NCBI RefSeq assembly: GCF_030158815.1
Contig: NZ_BPFZ01000001.1
Location: 186,001-250,000, forward strand
DNA from: Candidatus Phycosocius spiralis
GTDB taxonomy: Bacteria > Pseudomonadota > Alphaproteobacteria > Caulobacterales > Aquidulcibacteraceae
Direction: 5' to 3'
DNA: 64,000 bases
A program made the position numbers and the translations under genes. Shown here one piece after another: positions 54,095-63,126 of this stretch. Below the pieces are notes generated by a model, which saw nothing but the letters and a program-made list of their open reading frames with translations, was not told the origin of the DNA and did not search any database. The first letter of the stretch is position 1; every line of letters begins with the position of its first letter.

Positions 54095-54781
54095 ATGAGA
54101 CTTATGGCCAAACCAAAACTTTCACGCATGCCAAAAACACTTCAATCCTATGAGAGAAAAACGCCACCGCGCGCGTGGCAACGCATGCTTTCAGGGCGCC
54201 GTTTAGATTTATTAGATCCTTCCCCCTTAGATATTGAGATTGGAGATATTGCTCATGGCTTGGCCAGAGTGGCGCGGTGGAACGGGCAGACAACCGGGGA
54301 TCACGCTTTAAGTGTGGCCCAACATAGTTTGATGGTCGAGGAGATCGCCCACCATATTGCCCCAGATTTAAGCCCGCAGGATCGCTTGATTGCTCTGTTG
54401 CATGATGCGCCTGAATATGTGGTTGGGGATATGATTAGTCCATTTAAAAACGCTCTTGGCATGAATTATCGGACTTTTGAAGATCGATTAGAGCGCGCGA
54501 TTCATATTCGTTTTGGCTTACCAGCCACGACCCCCTTGGCTCTAAAACAATTGATCAAACAGGCTGATCGGGTCAGTGCATTTTTTGAAGCAACACAAGT
54601 AGCGGGCTTTAGCATCAGTGAAGCAACCCAATTGTTTGGCTCCCCACCAGCTGGCTATACCCTCACTCTTCAACCTTGGCCAACCCGCCAAGCCCAAACC
54701 GCCTATCTTGAACGCCATCACAGCTTAATCAGCCAGATCGATGCCTTAGCCCCCACAAACACCAAAAGAAAGATCCCTTGA
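54095..54781 (+). CDS. HD-domain phosphohydrolase (YfbR-like)
   Basis: 228 residues. The HD-domain ligands are seen: His in TTGDHALSVAQH, the H-D pair in ALLHDAPEYVVGD and the later Asp in KQADRVSAFFEA. Segments FKNALGMNYRTFEDRLERAI and RFGLPATTPLALKQLIKQAD fit YfbR-type 5'-nucleotidases or related hydrolases. The substrate is not defined. The start is uncertain (ATG at 54095 or 54104). Its stop overlaps the next start (TGATG), starting a three-gene unit with the phosphatase-like and NadQ genes. Confidence 0.85.
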   Translation: MRLMAKPKLSRMPKTLQSYERKTPPRAWQRMLSGRRLDLLDPSPLDIEIGDIAHGLARVARWNGQTTGDHALSVAQHSLMVEEIAHHIAPDLSPQDRLIALLHDAPEYVVGDMISPFKNALGMNYRTFEDRLERAIHIRFGLPATTPLALKQLIKQADRVSAFFEATQVAGFSISEATQLFGSPPAGYTLTLQPWPTRQAQTAYLERHHSLISQIDALAPTNTKRKIP

Positions 54782-55302
54782 TGCCTTTCATCTCTGTGTG
54801 TTCCCTGTCTCGTGTTCATGCCACGGTCGCACGGCTGAATCCATGGGGGCTTATTTCACTCCTAGACCCAAGCTCTATGATTGATACCCCTGTAGGTGTC
54901 TCGCCCACAACCCATTTGAAGTTAGGGCTCAATGACACCACCTCCAGCCAAGAAGGCTTAATCAGCCCTGCGGCGGCACATGTATGTGCCATATTAGATC
55001 ATATTCAAGCATGGGACCAAGCCGCGCCTTTGGTGGTGCATTGTTGGGCTGGGGTATCGCGATCCACCGCTACAGCCTTTATCGTCGCGTGTGCGCTTAA
55101 TCCAGACATCGAACCCCACATCATTGCCAGTTTCATCCGTGAATTCTCGCCAACAGCCTCACCTAACCGCCTTCTGACCGCTTGTGGGGATGATCTGTTG
55201 TGTCGGGGAGGCAAAATGGTAGAAGCGGTTGATGCCATAGGCCGTGGTGAAGATTGTTTTGAAGGTGTAGCCTTCGATTTACCAGCCCGGTGGGAGGTTT
55301 AG
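54781..55302 (+). CDS. Protein tyrosine phosphatase-like protein
   Basis: 173 residues from the ATG at 54781, which overlaps the HD gene's stop codon. The cysteine-phosphatase loop is intact: VVHCWAGVSRSTATAF (C-x5-R). The preceding Asp-containing region HLKLGLNDTTSSQEGLISPA could supply the general acid. The family matches the uncharacterised alphaproteobacterial predicted tyrosine phosphatases often found beside NadQ-type genes. Substrate unknown. The next gene starts directly after the stop (TAG-GTG). Confidence 0.85.
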   Translation: MPFISVCSLSRVHATVARLNPWGLISLLDPSSMIDTPVGVSPTTHLKLGLNDTTSSQEGLISPAAAHVCAILDHIQAWDQAAPLVVHCWAGVSRSTATAFIVACALNPDIEPHIIASFIREFSPTASPNRLLTACGDDLLCRGGKMVEAVDAIGRGEDCFEGVAFDLPARWEV

Positions 55303-56259
55303 GTGACAGCCTCTCCCCGCGTGATTATTGGCCTATCTGCTGTGGTTGTGGCGGCGGGTGCTAAAGGTCCTGAAGTTTTATTGAGTGGCGGGCAACCAGC
55401 GATTGGATTGCCCTTTGGCAGTTTCGACCCAGTCGGCCATCGTACCTTTGAGTTGGCGGTGCGCGATTTTGTGACCGCCCAGACCGGCTTTGCTTTAGGC
55501 TATGTTGAACAATTATATACGTTTGGCGACAAAGGTCGTGAAGCCCCTGTCGCGGATATGGGCCTATCCACCGATGGGGATCGCATTGTTTCGGTTGGCT
55601 ATATTGCCTTAGCTGGAAGCATTATCGATGGCCAAAGACGGGCGGGTATTTGGGCGGATTGGTATCGATTTTTGCCTTGGGAGGATCAGCGGACCATGTC
55701 GGGTACGCGGGCAGTGCAGGCAATCATTGCCGCTTTGAGTAGTTGGGCCACAACGCCAGAGCGACAAAACAGGGTCGCTTTAGCCTTTGGTCTAAACGGG
55801 TTGTCATGGAACGAATCGCATGTCCTTGAACGATACGAGCTTTTATATGAAGCTGGCCTTGTGCAAGAAGCCGCTCGCGACCGGGCTAAATCCAACCCAT
55901 CTTTCATACCTATGACCACGACTGACTATGCTGGCGAGGCCATGGTCTCTGATCACCGTCGCATCCTGGCCACGGCCATGGGCCGATTACGTGCTAAAAT
56001 CCGCTATCGCCCGATTGTGTTTGATCTAGCCCCGCAGCGGTTTACGCTCAGTATGCTGCAAGATTTGGTCGAGGCCTTGTGCGGTGTGCCTCTACATAAA
56101 CAAAACTTCCGCCGAACCTTAGAGCGCTCAGGCCTTGTCGTATCTACAGGCGCGATGGAGACCCAGACCGGTGGCCGACCCGCCATGCTTTTTACCAAAC
56201 ATGATTCTATCCAACATGCTGGCACAACAGGACTAGCTTTGCCATTGGCTAAAAGGTAA
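55303..56259 (+). CDS. nadQ: NadQ-type NAD regulator (Nudix-like domain plus winged helix)
   Basis: 318 residues from GTG 55303, directly after the phosphatase gene's TAG. The N-terminal Nudix-like domain (GLSAVVVAAGAKGPEVLLSG, then YVEQLYTFGDKGREAPVADM, then DWYRFLPWEDQR) lacks the full Nudix box, so it probably binds an NAD-related ligand without cleaving it. The C-terminal winged helix is LVEALCGVPLHKQNFRRTLE. In alphaproteobacteria NadQ represses NAD de novo genes (nadABC). None is in this window, so the targets are elsewhere. It ends the HD-PTP-NadQ operon. Confidence 0.85.
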   Translation: MTASPRVIIGLSAVVVAAGAKGPEVLLSGGQPAIGLPFGSFDPVGHRTFELAVRDFVTAQTGFALGYVEQLYTFGDKGREAPVADMGLSTDGDRIVSVGYIALAGSIIDGQRRAGIWADWYRFLPWEDQRTMSGTRAVQAIIAALSSWATTPERQNRVALAFGLNGLSWNESHVLERYELLYEAGLVQEAARDRAKSNPSFIPMTTTDYAGEAMVSDHRRILATAMGRLRAKIRYRPIVFDLAPQRFTLSMLQDLVEALCGVPLHKQNFRRTLERSGLVVSTGAMETQTGGRPAMLFTKHDSIQHAGTTGLALPLAKR

Positions 56260-56594
56260 ACCAAGTCAGTGCTCCAATTGGCCCATAACTGAGAAAAACG
56301 GAGCGTTAAAACGCCAAATACCTTGGAAGCTGATAAACCGATTCACCCCTAAAACCGCTGGTCAAGCAAGCTAAGTCAATCTGTCCCTAAAGTTGCCCAC
56401 ACTTAATTCATTGTGGCCCAAGATGAGGTCATAGACACGTTTCAGCCTACCCAACACATAAAGCTCATCACACCGGCGCATTGATCCACTTGGTTGATAA
56501 CTTTAAGCAAGTCGCTAGGTTTGTTCACAGATTAGTTCGCGACAGTTTGACTATTGAATAACACCATAGGGGGCGAAGAGATATTTAACAATCT
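56260..56594. other. Intergenic stretch between NadQ and nuoC
   Basis: 335 bases at the convergent ends of the NadQ operon and nuoABC. A weak hairpin GCGT-TTTA-ACGC followed by CTCCGTTTTTC on the minus strand (near 56300) might end nuoABC transcripts. No gene or nuoD remnant is seen. Confidence 0.5.
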
Positions 56595-57179
56595 TTATTC
56601 TACTGCCTTCTCATCGCCGGACAGCATCCCTTCCCAGGGACTTAGGAAATCGAAATTGCGATACTCTTGAACCAGCTTTACCGGCTCATAAATCACCCGC
56701 TTTTGGGCTTCGTCATAGCGCACTTCATTATAGCCAGTGAGGGGGAAGTCTTTGCGCAGCGGATGGCCGTGGAAACCATAATCAGTAAGTATGCGGCGTA
56801 AATCTGGATGGCCGGAAAATAAAATGCCATACATATCGAATGCTTCACGCTCAAACCATTCAGCCGCGGGCCAAAGACCAGAGGCGGAGTCAACTGGGGT
56901 ATCTTCATCGGTTGAAAGCTTAACCCGCACGCGGTTAGCCTTGCTCATGGATAAAAGGTGATAGACTATCTCAAAGCGTTCTACCCGTTCAGGATAATCA
57001 ACTCCGCATAAATCTACAAAGGAAGTAAATCCCTCAATATCGCGCAGATGTTGCAGAACAGCCAAATTGTCGTCACGCTTGATCGTAAGCGTTAGTTCAC
57101 CCCCAGCTAAGTTCACCAAAAGGATTGAGGTATCGAGCGCTGCGGTCAGGCGGTCTTGTAATGCAACCAATGTGCTCAT
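56595..57179 (-). CDS. nuoC: NADH-quinone oxidoreductase subunit C
   Basis: 194 residues, the 30-kDa subunit of complex I that lies in the peripheral arm. The motif [20 protein letters not shown] and the C-terminal [20 protein letters not shown] are intact, as is the N-terminal [20 protein letters not shown]. The start overlaps the nuoB stop by four bases. No nuoD follows, which departs from the common contiguous nuo order. Confidence 0.97.
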   Translation of the reverse strand: MSTLVALQDRLTAALDTSILLVNLAGGELTLTIKRDDNLAVLQHLRDIEGFTSFVDLCGVDYPERVERFEIVYHLLSMSKANRVRVKLSTDEDTPVDSASGLWPAAEWFEREAFDMYGILFSGHPDLRRILTDYGFHGHPLRKDFPLTGYNEVRYDEAQKRVIYEPVKLVQEYRNFDFLSPWEGMLSGDEKAVE

Positions 57180-57742
57180 CGCTCAATCGTTCCTTCACGG
57201 CGGATTTTCTTTTGTAATTGTAAGATACCATACAACAGGGCTTCTGCTGTGGGTGGACATCCAGGGACATAAATATCGACTGGAACGATGCGGTCGCAGC
57301 CACGAACGACTGCATAACTATAATGATAATAACCTCCACCATTGGCGCATGAACCCATGGAGATGACATAGCGTGGGTTTGGCATTTGGTCATAAACCTT
57401 ACGCAAGGCCGGTGCCATTTTGTTGGTCAAGGTGCCAGCCACGATCATAACATCAGATTGGCGTGGGCTAGCGCGCGGGGCAAATCCGAACCGCTCCATA
57501 TCATAGCGCGGCATGGCGGCTTGCATCATCTCAACCGCACAGCACGCCAAACCAAACGTCATCCACATCAAAGAACCAGTACGAGCCCAAGTGATCAAAT
57601 CATCTGTGGCAGCAACAACAAATCCCTTATCGGCCAATTCATCAGACAGCCCAGAAAAATAAGGATCGTTGGGTATGACTGAGTCAATTTTTTCATTCAT
57701 TACCGGAAGCATACCGCCGCGCGGGGGAAGCTTTAGTTCCAT
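57176..57742 (-). CDS. nuoB: NADH-quinone oxidoreductase subunit B
   Basis: 188 residues from ATG 57742, with AAAGGGG upstream (the longer frame from 57763 is less likely). It carries cluster N2, which hands electrons to quinone. All four Cys ligands are seen: [12 protein letters not shown] (Cys-Cys), [16 protein letters not shown] and [14 protein letters not shown]. The start overlaps the end of nuoA by ten bases. Confidence 0.97.
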   Translation of the reverse strand: MELKLPPRGGMLPVMNEKIDSVIPNDPYFSGLSDELADKGFVVAATDDLITWARTGSLMWMTFGLACCAVEMMQAAMPRYDMERFGFAPRASPRQSDVMIVAGTLTNKMAPALRKVYDQMPNPRYVISMGSCANGGGYYHYSYAVVRGCDRIVPVDIYVPGCPPTAEALLYGILQLQKKIRREGTIER

Positions 57743-58173
57743 TCTAAGGCCCCTTTCTTCCACTCATAGATAAAGCCTACCAACAAAATTCCAAGGAAAC
57801 TCATCATCGACCAATAACCAAAGGGGCCTAGCTCATCGAGGGCCAAAACCCAGGGAAACAGAAAGGCGATTTCTAAGTCAAAGAGGATAAATAGGATCGA
57901 AACCAGATAGAATTTCACATCAAACTTCATCCGCGCATCGTCAAAAGCGTTGAATCCGCACTCATAGGTCGATACTTTTTCAGGATCAGGACTGGATGGG
58001 GCCAAAACAAAACTGGCCATTATAAAGGCGCAACCAAGGGCTGCCGCTAGCCCCAGAAAAACAATGATAGGAAGATAGTCCAGCAAAAAATCACTGGTTA
58101 CGAGCGTATGATTAATCTCAAGGCCGACTTGTTCAACGGCTGATCCTACAGTTTGCGCCATCTGCGCCCTCAT
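57733..58173 (-). CDS. nuoA: NADH-quinone oxidoreductase subunit A
   Basis: 146 residues with three membrane helices: [40 protein letters not shown]-like ([20 protein letters not shown]) and a third around [19 protein letters not shown]. The conserved loop [20 protein letters not shown] lies between TM1 and TM2. The N-terminus has 25 extra polar residues, and ATG at 58161 could be the true start. It begins nuoABC. Confidence 0.95.
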   Translation of the reverse strand: MRAQMAQTVGSAVEQVGLEINHTLVTSDFLLDYLPIIVFLGLAAALGCAFIMASFVLAPSSPDPEKVSTYECGFNAFDDARMKFDVKFYLVSILFILFDLEIAFLFPWVLALDELGPFGYWSMMSFLGILLVGFIYEWKKGALEWN

Positions 58174-58412
58174 TTAATACATTTGGTAAAGCCAGTCATC
58201 TTTGAATTTACTAGGCTGGAGCGGCCTTGGTTGCAACGTGTCAAGGTGGTAAAATTGTGCGAATACCTAGAGGGGTAGCCGTTTGGGAAGGCCTTGAAGC
58301 TTTAAAATCATGCCAAAAAGATCCCCCAAGAAAGAATAAAGACACAGCATCTGCGGTCAATTGCAGAGCGCACTTGCACCATAAGCCCCAAAACGTTTAG
58401 GAAGCATATAAT

Positions 58413-58488
58413 GCCGGTTTAGCTCAGCAGGTAGAGCGCCCGATTTGTAATCGGACGGTCGCGGGTTCGATTCCTGCAACCGGCACCA
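58413..58488 (+). tRNA. tRNA-Thr (anticodon TGT)
   Basis: A 76-nt cloverleaf with encoded CCA. The acceptor arm is GCCGGTT/AACCGGC. The anticodon loop is TTTGTAA (anticodon TGT) on the stem CCGA/TCGG, with one C-A mismatch at the stem base. The T-arm is GCGGG/CCTGC with one G-U. A TATAAT touches the 5' end but is too close to be its promoter. Confidence 0.96.
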
Positions 58489-58623
58489 GTTTCTCGTTCA
58501 ACCGGTTCACTTGTTCGTCCTTGGCATGACCAAATCGCAATAATCTCTGTCATGGCGTCCCCAAGGTAGGTTTACTTCAGGGATTAAACTACCGCCAGCT
58601 TGGAACCAACACACACAAGGCGA

Positions 58624-59667
58624 TTAACGCGAGCGCAAATCCGTCTCGATCGATTGGTCGAGTAAGCGTAGATCAATATCTAATTCCTTGCCCTCATCGG
58701 CCTTGAGCTCAAGTTCAGTACGCTCAAACAAGACTTCAAGTTTTTTGAGTACGGTTTGGGTACCACTGATCCGCTCTATATCAGGGTCTGTATCGGCTTC
58801 GAGTTTGGCCAAGGCATCGGCCACTTTCACCGTCTCAGGGCAATAATAGGTGAAAACACGTTGGGCAACACCAAGTTTTTCGGGGTTTGCCGCCACACTC
58901 AACATCAGTCGATTACCAACTGCCACGATACGGGCAACCGAAGCCACAGAATCAGGATGTCGCAAGCGCGACACGGTACCATCCAAAGCGCGCAGAGCCG
59001 CCGCCGCTTCAGCCAAGACTTGTTGAACCAACTCAGTGCGCCCTTGAGGCATTGTATTCTCACTCACAGTCGGCGCTTTGATTTCAGGGCGCGCTGGCAC
59101 AGGGATAGCATTGGTAAGGCGTGCCGTTTTTTGACTGCGACTGAGTATTGAGGACCCAATCCAAGATACAAATCCGCCGATCATGATGCCAAAGCCAATG
59201 CCTGCCAAAGGATTAAGTGCGTCGCCGATCACGGCTGCCAAAAAAATACCTGAGCCGACACTGGCCACTGTCCAGCCTGCCTTAAGTCCAGCTTGCGCGC
59301 GGCGCTCTTGACGTTGCACATCGCGAGCTGCGCGAATTTCCAACTCATAACGACGACGGGCTTCTTCCATTTTACGGCTATAAGCTCTACGATCATCTTC
59401 ATCATCAGTGTCTCGCCAGTCGCTTCGCCGTCCCATCTTGTCGATACCTTGTTTGATCTGTTCCTCATGACGTCGATCGAGCGCTTCATAGGTTTCGCGC
59501 AACGCCAGTCCAAACATTCTTTGAATAAATCCGATCAAAACGCCAAGTAGGCCAAGCACGGCAAGGCCGCATTTGTACAGTAAAGAACCGATGGCACGCA
59601 CTTTGTCCAAGCCATGGGAGAGATTTTGCTTAAAGCCTAACAGCTTGACTTTGCTTGGCTGCTTCAT
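58624..59667 (-). CDS. XpaC-like membrane protein (5-bromo-4-chloroindolyl phosphate hydrolysis family)
   Basis: 347 residues. An N-terminal hydrophobic segment (LYKCGLAVLGLLGVLIGFIQ) is followed by a charged coiled stretch (RRSDWRDTDDEDDRRAYSRK). A second hydrophobic pair follows (GSGIFLAAVIGDALNPLAGI, GFGIMIGGFVSWIGSSIL). The C-terminal helical domain has VARIVAVGNRLMLSVAANPE and FTYYCPETVKVADALAKLEA, the XpaC-family signature (Y-x-P-x-T-x-K). The name comes from a colour assay, and no enzyme activity is established. The gene stands alone. Confidence 0.8.
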   Translation of the reverse strand: MKQPSKVKLLGFKQNLSHGLDKVRAIGSLLYKCGLAVLGLLGVLIGFIQRMFGLALRETYEALDRRHEEQIKQGIDKMGRRSDWRDTDDEDDRRAYSRKMEEARRRYELEIRAARDVQRQERRAQAGLKAGWTVASVGSGIFLAAVIGDALNPLAGIGFGIMIGGFVSWIGSSILSRSQKTARLTNAIPVPARPEIKAPTVSENTMPQGRTELVQQVLAEAAAALRALDGTVSRLRHPDSVASVARIVAVGNRLMLSVAANPEKLGVAQRVFTYYCPETVKVADALAKLEADTDPDIERISGTQTVLKKLEVLFERTELELKADEGKELDIDLRLLDQSIETDLRSR

Positions 59668-59887
59668 TCGTGATTGTCTATCTCGCTAACCTTTCGCAGC
59701 ACCCTGCTGGAGATAAGCATAGTTTCGGCGGGATGTAAGGGCTATATTAGCAGGGCCGATGATTGGGACCGCGATCGCACGGATTAACTTGATATCAAGT
59801 GTCTGGGACGGTTTTGACCAGAAGGGGCACCAAAGCGCGTCTAGACCTTCTAGACCTTGTGGGCTCCGTCCAACAAAGAGTTTTACC

Positions 59888-60487
59888 TCAAGCTTCTAGC
59901 TCAACATCCCAATAGAGCCAGTCCACCCAGCTTTCGTGCAAATGGTGGGGTGGGAACTTTCGGCCCATGGCTTGAAGCTCATGCATGGTGGGACGTTTAG
60001 GTGCCCGGCGCGGATTCATACCCGCATCGCGAAGGTTTCTTCCGCCCTTCTTAAGGTTACAAGGCGAGCACGCCGTCACGATGTTCTCCCACGTTGTTTT
60101 GCCGCCTTTAGAGCGAGGAATCACATGGTCAAAGGTCAATTCATCAGTGGCATGACAATAAGCACATTTAAAACCATCTCGCAAAAAAAGATTAAACCGG
60201 GTGAAGGCTGGGGTGCGGTCTTGCTGCACATATTCTTTGAGAGAAATCACGCTAGGCAAGCGCATTTCAAAACTTGGGCTATGGACGGCCTGCTCATATT
60301 CGGCAACCACCTCAACCCGCTCCATATATACAGCTTTGACAGCATCCTGCCAGGACCAGGTTGATAAGGGATAATAGCATAATGGCCGATAATCGGCATT
60401 GAGAACTAAGGCAGGAAAACCATTAAACTGCCTATAGGGTTTGGCATGATTGGTCTGTAACCCACATAAATGGTGATCAATGTCCAA
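59888..60487 (-). CDS. HNH endonuclease family protein
   Basis: 199 residues from TTG 60487. GGAGG lies five bases upstream, and an in-frame TTG at 60499 is less well placed. No ATG fits. The HNH nuclease core is seen: FKCAYCHATDELTFDHVIPR, SKGGKTTWENIVTACSPCN, with C-x2-C zinc pairs. The N-terminal part (FPALVLNADYRPLCYYPLST) is typical of a widespread alphaproteobacterial family whose role is unknown, possibly DNA repair. It is not beside restriction or phage genes. Confidence 0.88.
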   Translation of the reverse strand: MDIDHHLCGLQTNHAKPYRQFNGFPALVLNADYRPLCYYPLSTWSWQDAVKAVYMERVEVVAEYEQAVHSPSFEMRLPSVISLKEYVQQDRTPAFTRFNLFLRDGFKCAYCHATDELTFDHVIPRSKGGKTTWENIVTACSPCNLKKGGRNLRDAGMNPRRAPKRPTMHELQAMGRKFPPHHLHESWVDWLYWDVELEA

Positions 60488-60681
60488 ATGATCCTCCAAC
60501 GCCTAGGCAAAAAGCGCAACGCGGAGTGCTTAACCCATAAGCGAGACCTGCTTGGCTTAGCGTACTGAAAACCTTATCCTCCTGCACAACGATTTAGCAC
60601 TAACCGATTCACAAACAAGAAAACATGACAGATACGCAAAAGGTTTATGTCGTTGCAGTGAGTAAGCGGCCAATCGGGGAT

Positions 60682-61329
60682 TTAACTATTGAGCACGCGC
60701 GCGAGAAATGCGCCCCCCAGCTGTAGCCCGTCCATAGCAATCGTATGACCAGTTGTAGGCGAGATATGCAGCTGCACATCTATACCAGCGGCCACCATCC
60801 TTTGTAGCGCCAATTGACTGGCTCCAAGTGGCACTCTTTCATCCTGATCGCCATGGACAAGCAAGACCGGGGGTTTAGAGGCGATCAAGGGATTGCCGAC
60901 CAAGGCACCCGAATAACCAACTATACCGCCGTAAGGTTGTTTTGAGGTTAGACCAATTTGTAGTGCCATCATCGTGCCTTGACTAAACCCAACCAAAGCA
61001 GTTTGTGCCTTGGTTATGCCAAGACGTGTGATCTCAGAATCAATAAAGGCATCAAGTATCGGGGCAGCGGCATGCGCGCCTTGAGCGAGTTTAAAAGGGT
61101 CCATGGTTTCAATGCTAAACCATTGATACATCATATCAAATCCTGGAACGGATTGGGGTGCATTCGGCGAGGAAAAGTGCGTGTCGGGGAGTAACTTGTC
61201 CCAATAGTGTGCCAAAGAGAGCAAATCGTCACCATTAGAGCCATAGCCATGCAAGGTAATCACTAGGCTTTTGGCGGGTTGGCCCGATCGTGGCGGGCGG
61301 CTGGGGCCGGTCAAGGAAATCAAAGTCAT
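60682..61329 (-). CDS. Carboxylesterase/phospholipase-family alpha/beta hydrolase
   Basis: 215 residues with an alpha/beta-hydrolase fold. The oxyanion region is LVITLHGYGSNGDDLLSLAH, the nucleophile Ser in VGFSQGTMMALQIG, the Asp in VHGDQDERVP and the His in PTTGHTIAMDGLQ. It fits the YpfH-like esterase group. It is soluble, and its substrate is unknown. It is divergent from gluQRS, 58 bases away. Confidence 0.9.
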   Translation of the reverse strand: MTLISLTGPSRPPRSGQPAKSLVITLHGYGSNGDDLLSLAHYWDKLLPDTHFSSPNAPQSVPGFDMMYQWFSIETMDPFKLAQGAHAAAPILDAFIDSEITRLGITKAQTALVGFSQGTMMALQIGLTSKQPYGGIVGYSGALVGNPLIASKPPVLLVHGDQDERVPLGASQLALQRMVAAGIDVQLHISPTTGHTIAMDGLQLGGAFLARVLNS

Positions 61330-61387
61330 CCGCCTTCATAGCAAAACAGCGTTGCCAAAGACAGCGCCGCTACGGCATAGAGCAGCC

Positions 61388-62212
61388 ATGTTTACCACAC
61401 GGTTTGCCCCTTCCCCCACCGGCTATTTGCACTTAGGACATGCGTTTTCGGCATGGACGGCTTTTGAAGCGGCACAACAAGCCAAAGGCCGATTTATTCT
61501 GCGCATTGAAGATAGTGATCAAACCCGTTGTCGGCCTGAATTTGAGGCGGCGATTTATGAGGACTTGGCCTGGTTAGGCCTCAGTTGGGAACAACCCGTG
61601 CGCCGCCAAAGCGAGCATATGGATGAGTATCAGGCCGCGCTCTCTCAGCTCGAAAGCCTTGGTTTGATCTATCGCTGCTTCAAAACCCGCAAATCCCTAA
61701 TGGCAGACATAGCAGCTGCACCCCATGGCCCAGTGTCGGCGTCTGTTGACCACGCTTTGACGGTAGCACAAGAAGCCCGTCTTCTGGCTGAAAACCGCCC
61801 ATTTGCGTGGCGTCTGTCCCTTTCACGCTGCCGCCAGTATTTGGGGGCTAGATGGGAAGATTTAGGCTTTTTGGCAAATGGGAACTGGGTCAAGGCGGAT
61901 CTGGAACGTCTGGGCGATGTGGTACTGGGGCGCAAAGAATTTCCATCTAGCTATCATTTGGCAAGTGTCTTAGACGATGCGGCCCAGGGCATAACCCATG
62001 TTATTCGTGGCGAGGACTTAGCAGATGTACCCCATTTGCATGTGCTGTTACAGGTTCTATTTGACTTACCAACGCCTGAATATCATCACCACCGCTTGAT
62101 CCTGGATGCCGATGGCAAAAGATATGCCAAAAGAAATCAGGCGGTCACATTGCGAAGTATGCGTGAAAACGGCACAAGTCCCAACCAGATTCGTGCTCTT
62201 GTGGGCCTATAG
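61388..62212 (+). CDS. gluQ: Glutamyl-Q tRNA(Asp) synthetase
   Basis: 274 residues from ATG 61388 (the frame is open further upstream without homology). It activates glutamate and transfers it to queuosine-34 of tRNA-Asp, so it depends on tgt and queA encoded at 8.8-11 kb. Visible motifs are FAPSPTGYLHLGHAFSAWTA (HIGH-type H-L-G-H), RIEDSDQTRC, VIRGEDLADVPHLHVLLQVL and the KMSKS equivalent YAKRNQAVTL. It lacks the anticodon-binding domain of full GluRS, as expected. The EamA gene starts 13 bases downstream. Confidence 0.95.
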   Translation: MFTTRFAPSPTGYLHLGHAFSAWTAFEAAQQAKGRFILRIEDSDQTRCRPEFEAAIYEDLAWLGLSWEQPVRRQSEHMDEYQAALSQLESLGLIYRCFKTRKSLMADIAAAPHGPVSASVDHALTVAQEARLLAENRPFAWRLSLSRCRQYLGARWEDLGFLANGNWVKADLERLGDVVLGRKEFPSSYHLASVLDDAAQGITHVIRGEDLADVPHLHVLLQVLFDLPTPEYHHHRLILDADGKRYAKRNQAVTLRSMRENGTSPNQIRALVGL

Positions 62213-62225
62213 GATTATTGATTTA

Positions 62226-63122
62226 GTGCACGATAACCCGCGTTCAATTTTCATCGGAACATTTGTGTTGGCGGCTGGGGCCTCATGCATTGCACTTGCG
62301 CCAATCATGGTGAAATTATCACCATTAGGGCCCCAAGCTAGCGCATTTTGGCGCTTGTCCTTTGCCTTGCCATTATTGAGTATTTGGAGCTTAATTGAAG
62401 CGAAGAAGGCAAAGGGTAACGATGTTCAACCCACGATGCCTTGGGGTCTCCTGATCCTTGCGGGTGCATTGTTTGCCGGTGATTTAGCCACTTGGCACGC
62501 CAGCATTGTGCGCACCAGTGCGGCTAACGCCACGTTTTTATCGAATCTAACCCCAATCGTGGTTGTTGCCTTTACGTGGCTGACCACCAGAATGCTACCT
62601 ACAAAAGCCTATTGGGCCGGGGTTGGGCTTGCACTATTGGGTTCCCTAGCTTTATCGGGTGGTGCCCCGGCAACCAATCCAGATCGCTTAGTAGGTGATG
62701 GCTTAGCGGCCCTCACTTCAATTTGGTACGGCCTTTATCTCTTGGCAATGGCGAGAATGCGCGCCGATTGGGGTGCTGGGACCATTATGTTCTTCTCATC
62801 TTGTGTCGCCATGGTTATATGCTTGGCGGTTACCTTGATTGCAGGCGAGCCGATCCTGCCACCGGACACGGGTCAGTCTTGGATCAGCCAATGGTGGCCC
62901 ATCTTGGTACTTGGGCTTTTGGCGCAGGTCGGTGGGCAAGGATTATTGGCTGTTGGTTTTGGCATGGTGCCCACCCACATCGCTTCCGTCCTTATCTTAC
63001 TTCAACCTGTTTTGGTAGGCTTATTGGGCTGGCTGTGGCTGCACGAAAGCTTAACCCCAATTCAAGTGGCTGGCGGGGCTTTGGTGCTGGTTGGAATTTG
63101 GATGGCCAAACGGGCGGGATAA
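62226..63122 (+). CDS. EamA/DMT-family transporter
   Basis: 298 residues from GTG 62226, chosen to avoid overlap with gluQRS. There are ten hydrophobic helices in two EamA repeats. The first repeat starts FIGTFVLAAGASCIALAPIM, with ATWHASIVRTSAANATFLSN as a conserved loop. The second has LTSIWYGLYLLAMARMRADW and ends HIASVLILLQPVLVGLLGWL and WLHESLTPIQVAGGALVLVG. It exports or imports small metabolites, and the substrate cannot be named. Confidence 0.9.
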   Translation: MHDNPRSIFIGTFVLAAGASCIALAPIMVKLSPLGPQASAFWRLSFALPLLSIWSLIEAKKAKGNDVQPTMPWGLLILAGALFAGDLATWHASIVRTSAANATFLSNLTPIVVVAFTWLTTRMLPTKAYWAGVGLALLGSLALSGGAPATNPDRLVGDGLAALTSIWYGLYLLAMARMRADWGAGTIMFFSSCVAMVICLAVTLIAGEPILPPDTGQSWISQWWPILVLGLLAQVGGQGLLAVGFGMVPTHIASVLILLQPVLVGLLGWLWLHESLTPIQVAGGALVLVGIWMAKRAG

Positions 63123-63126
63123 GGGT

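Noticed and set aside
58407-58412. TATAAT directly before tRNA-Thr
   Set aside because: It would place the transcription start inside the tRNA, so it is not at promoter distance.
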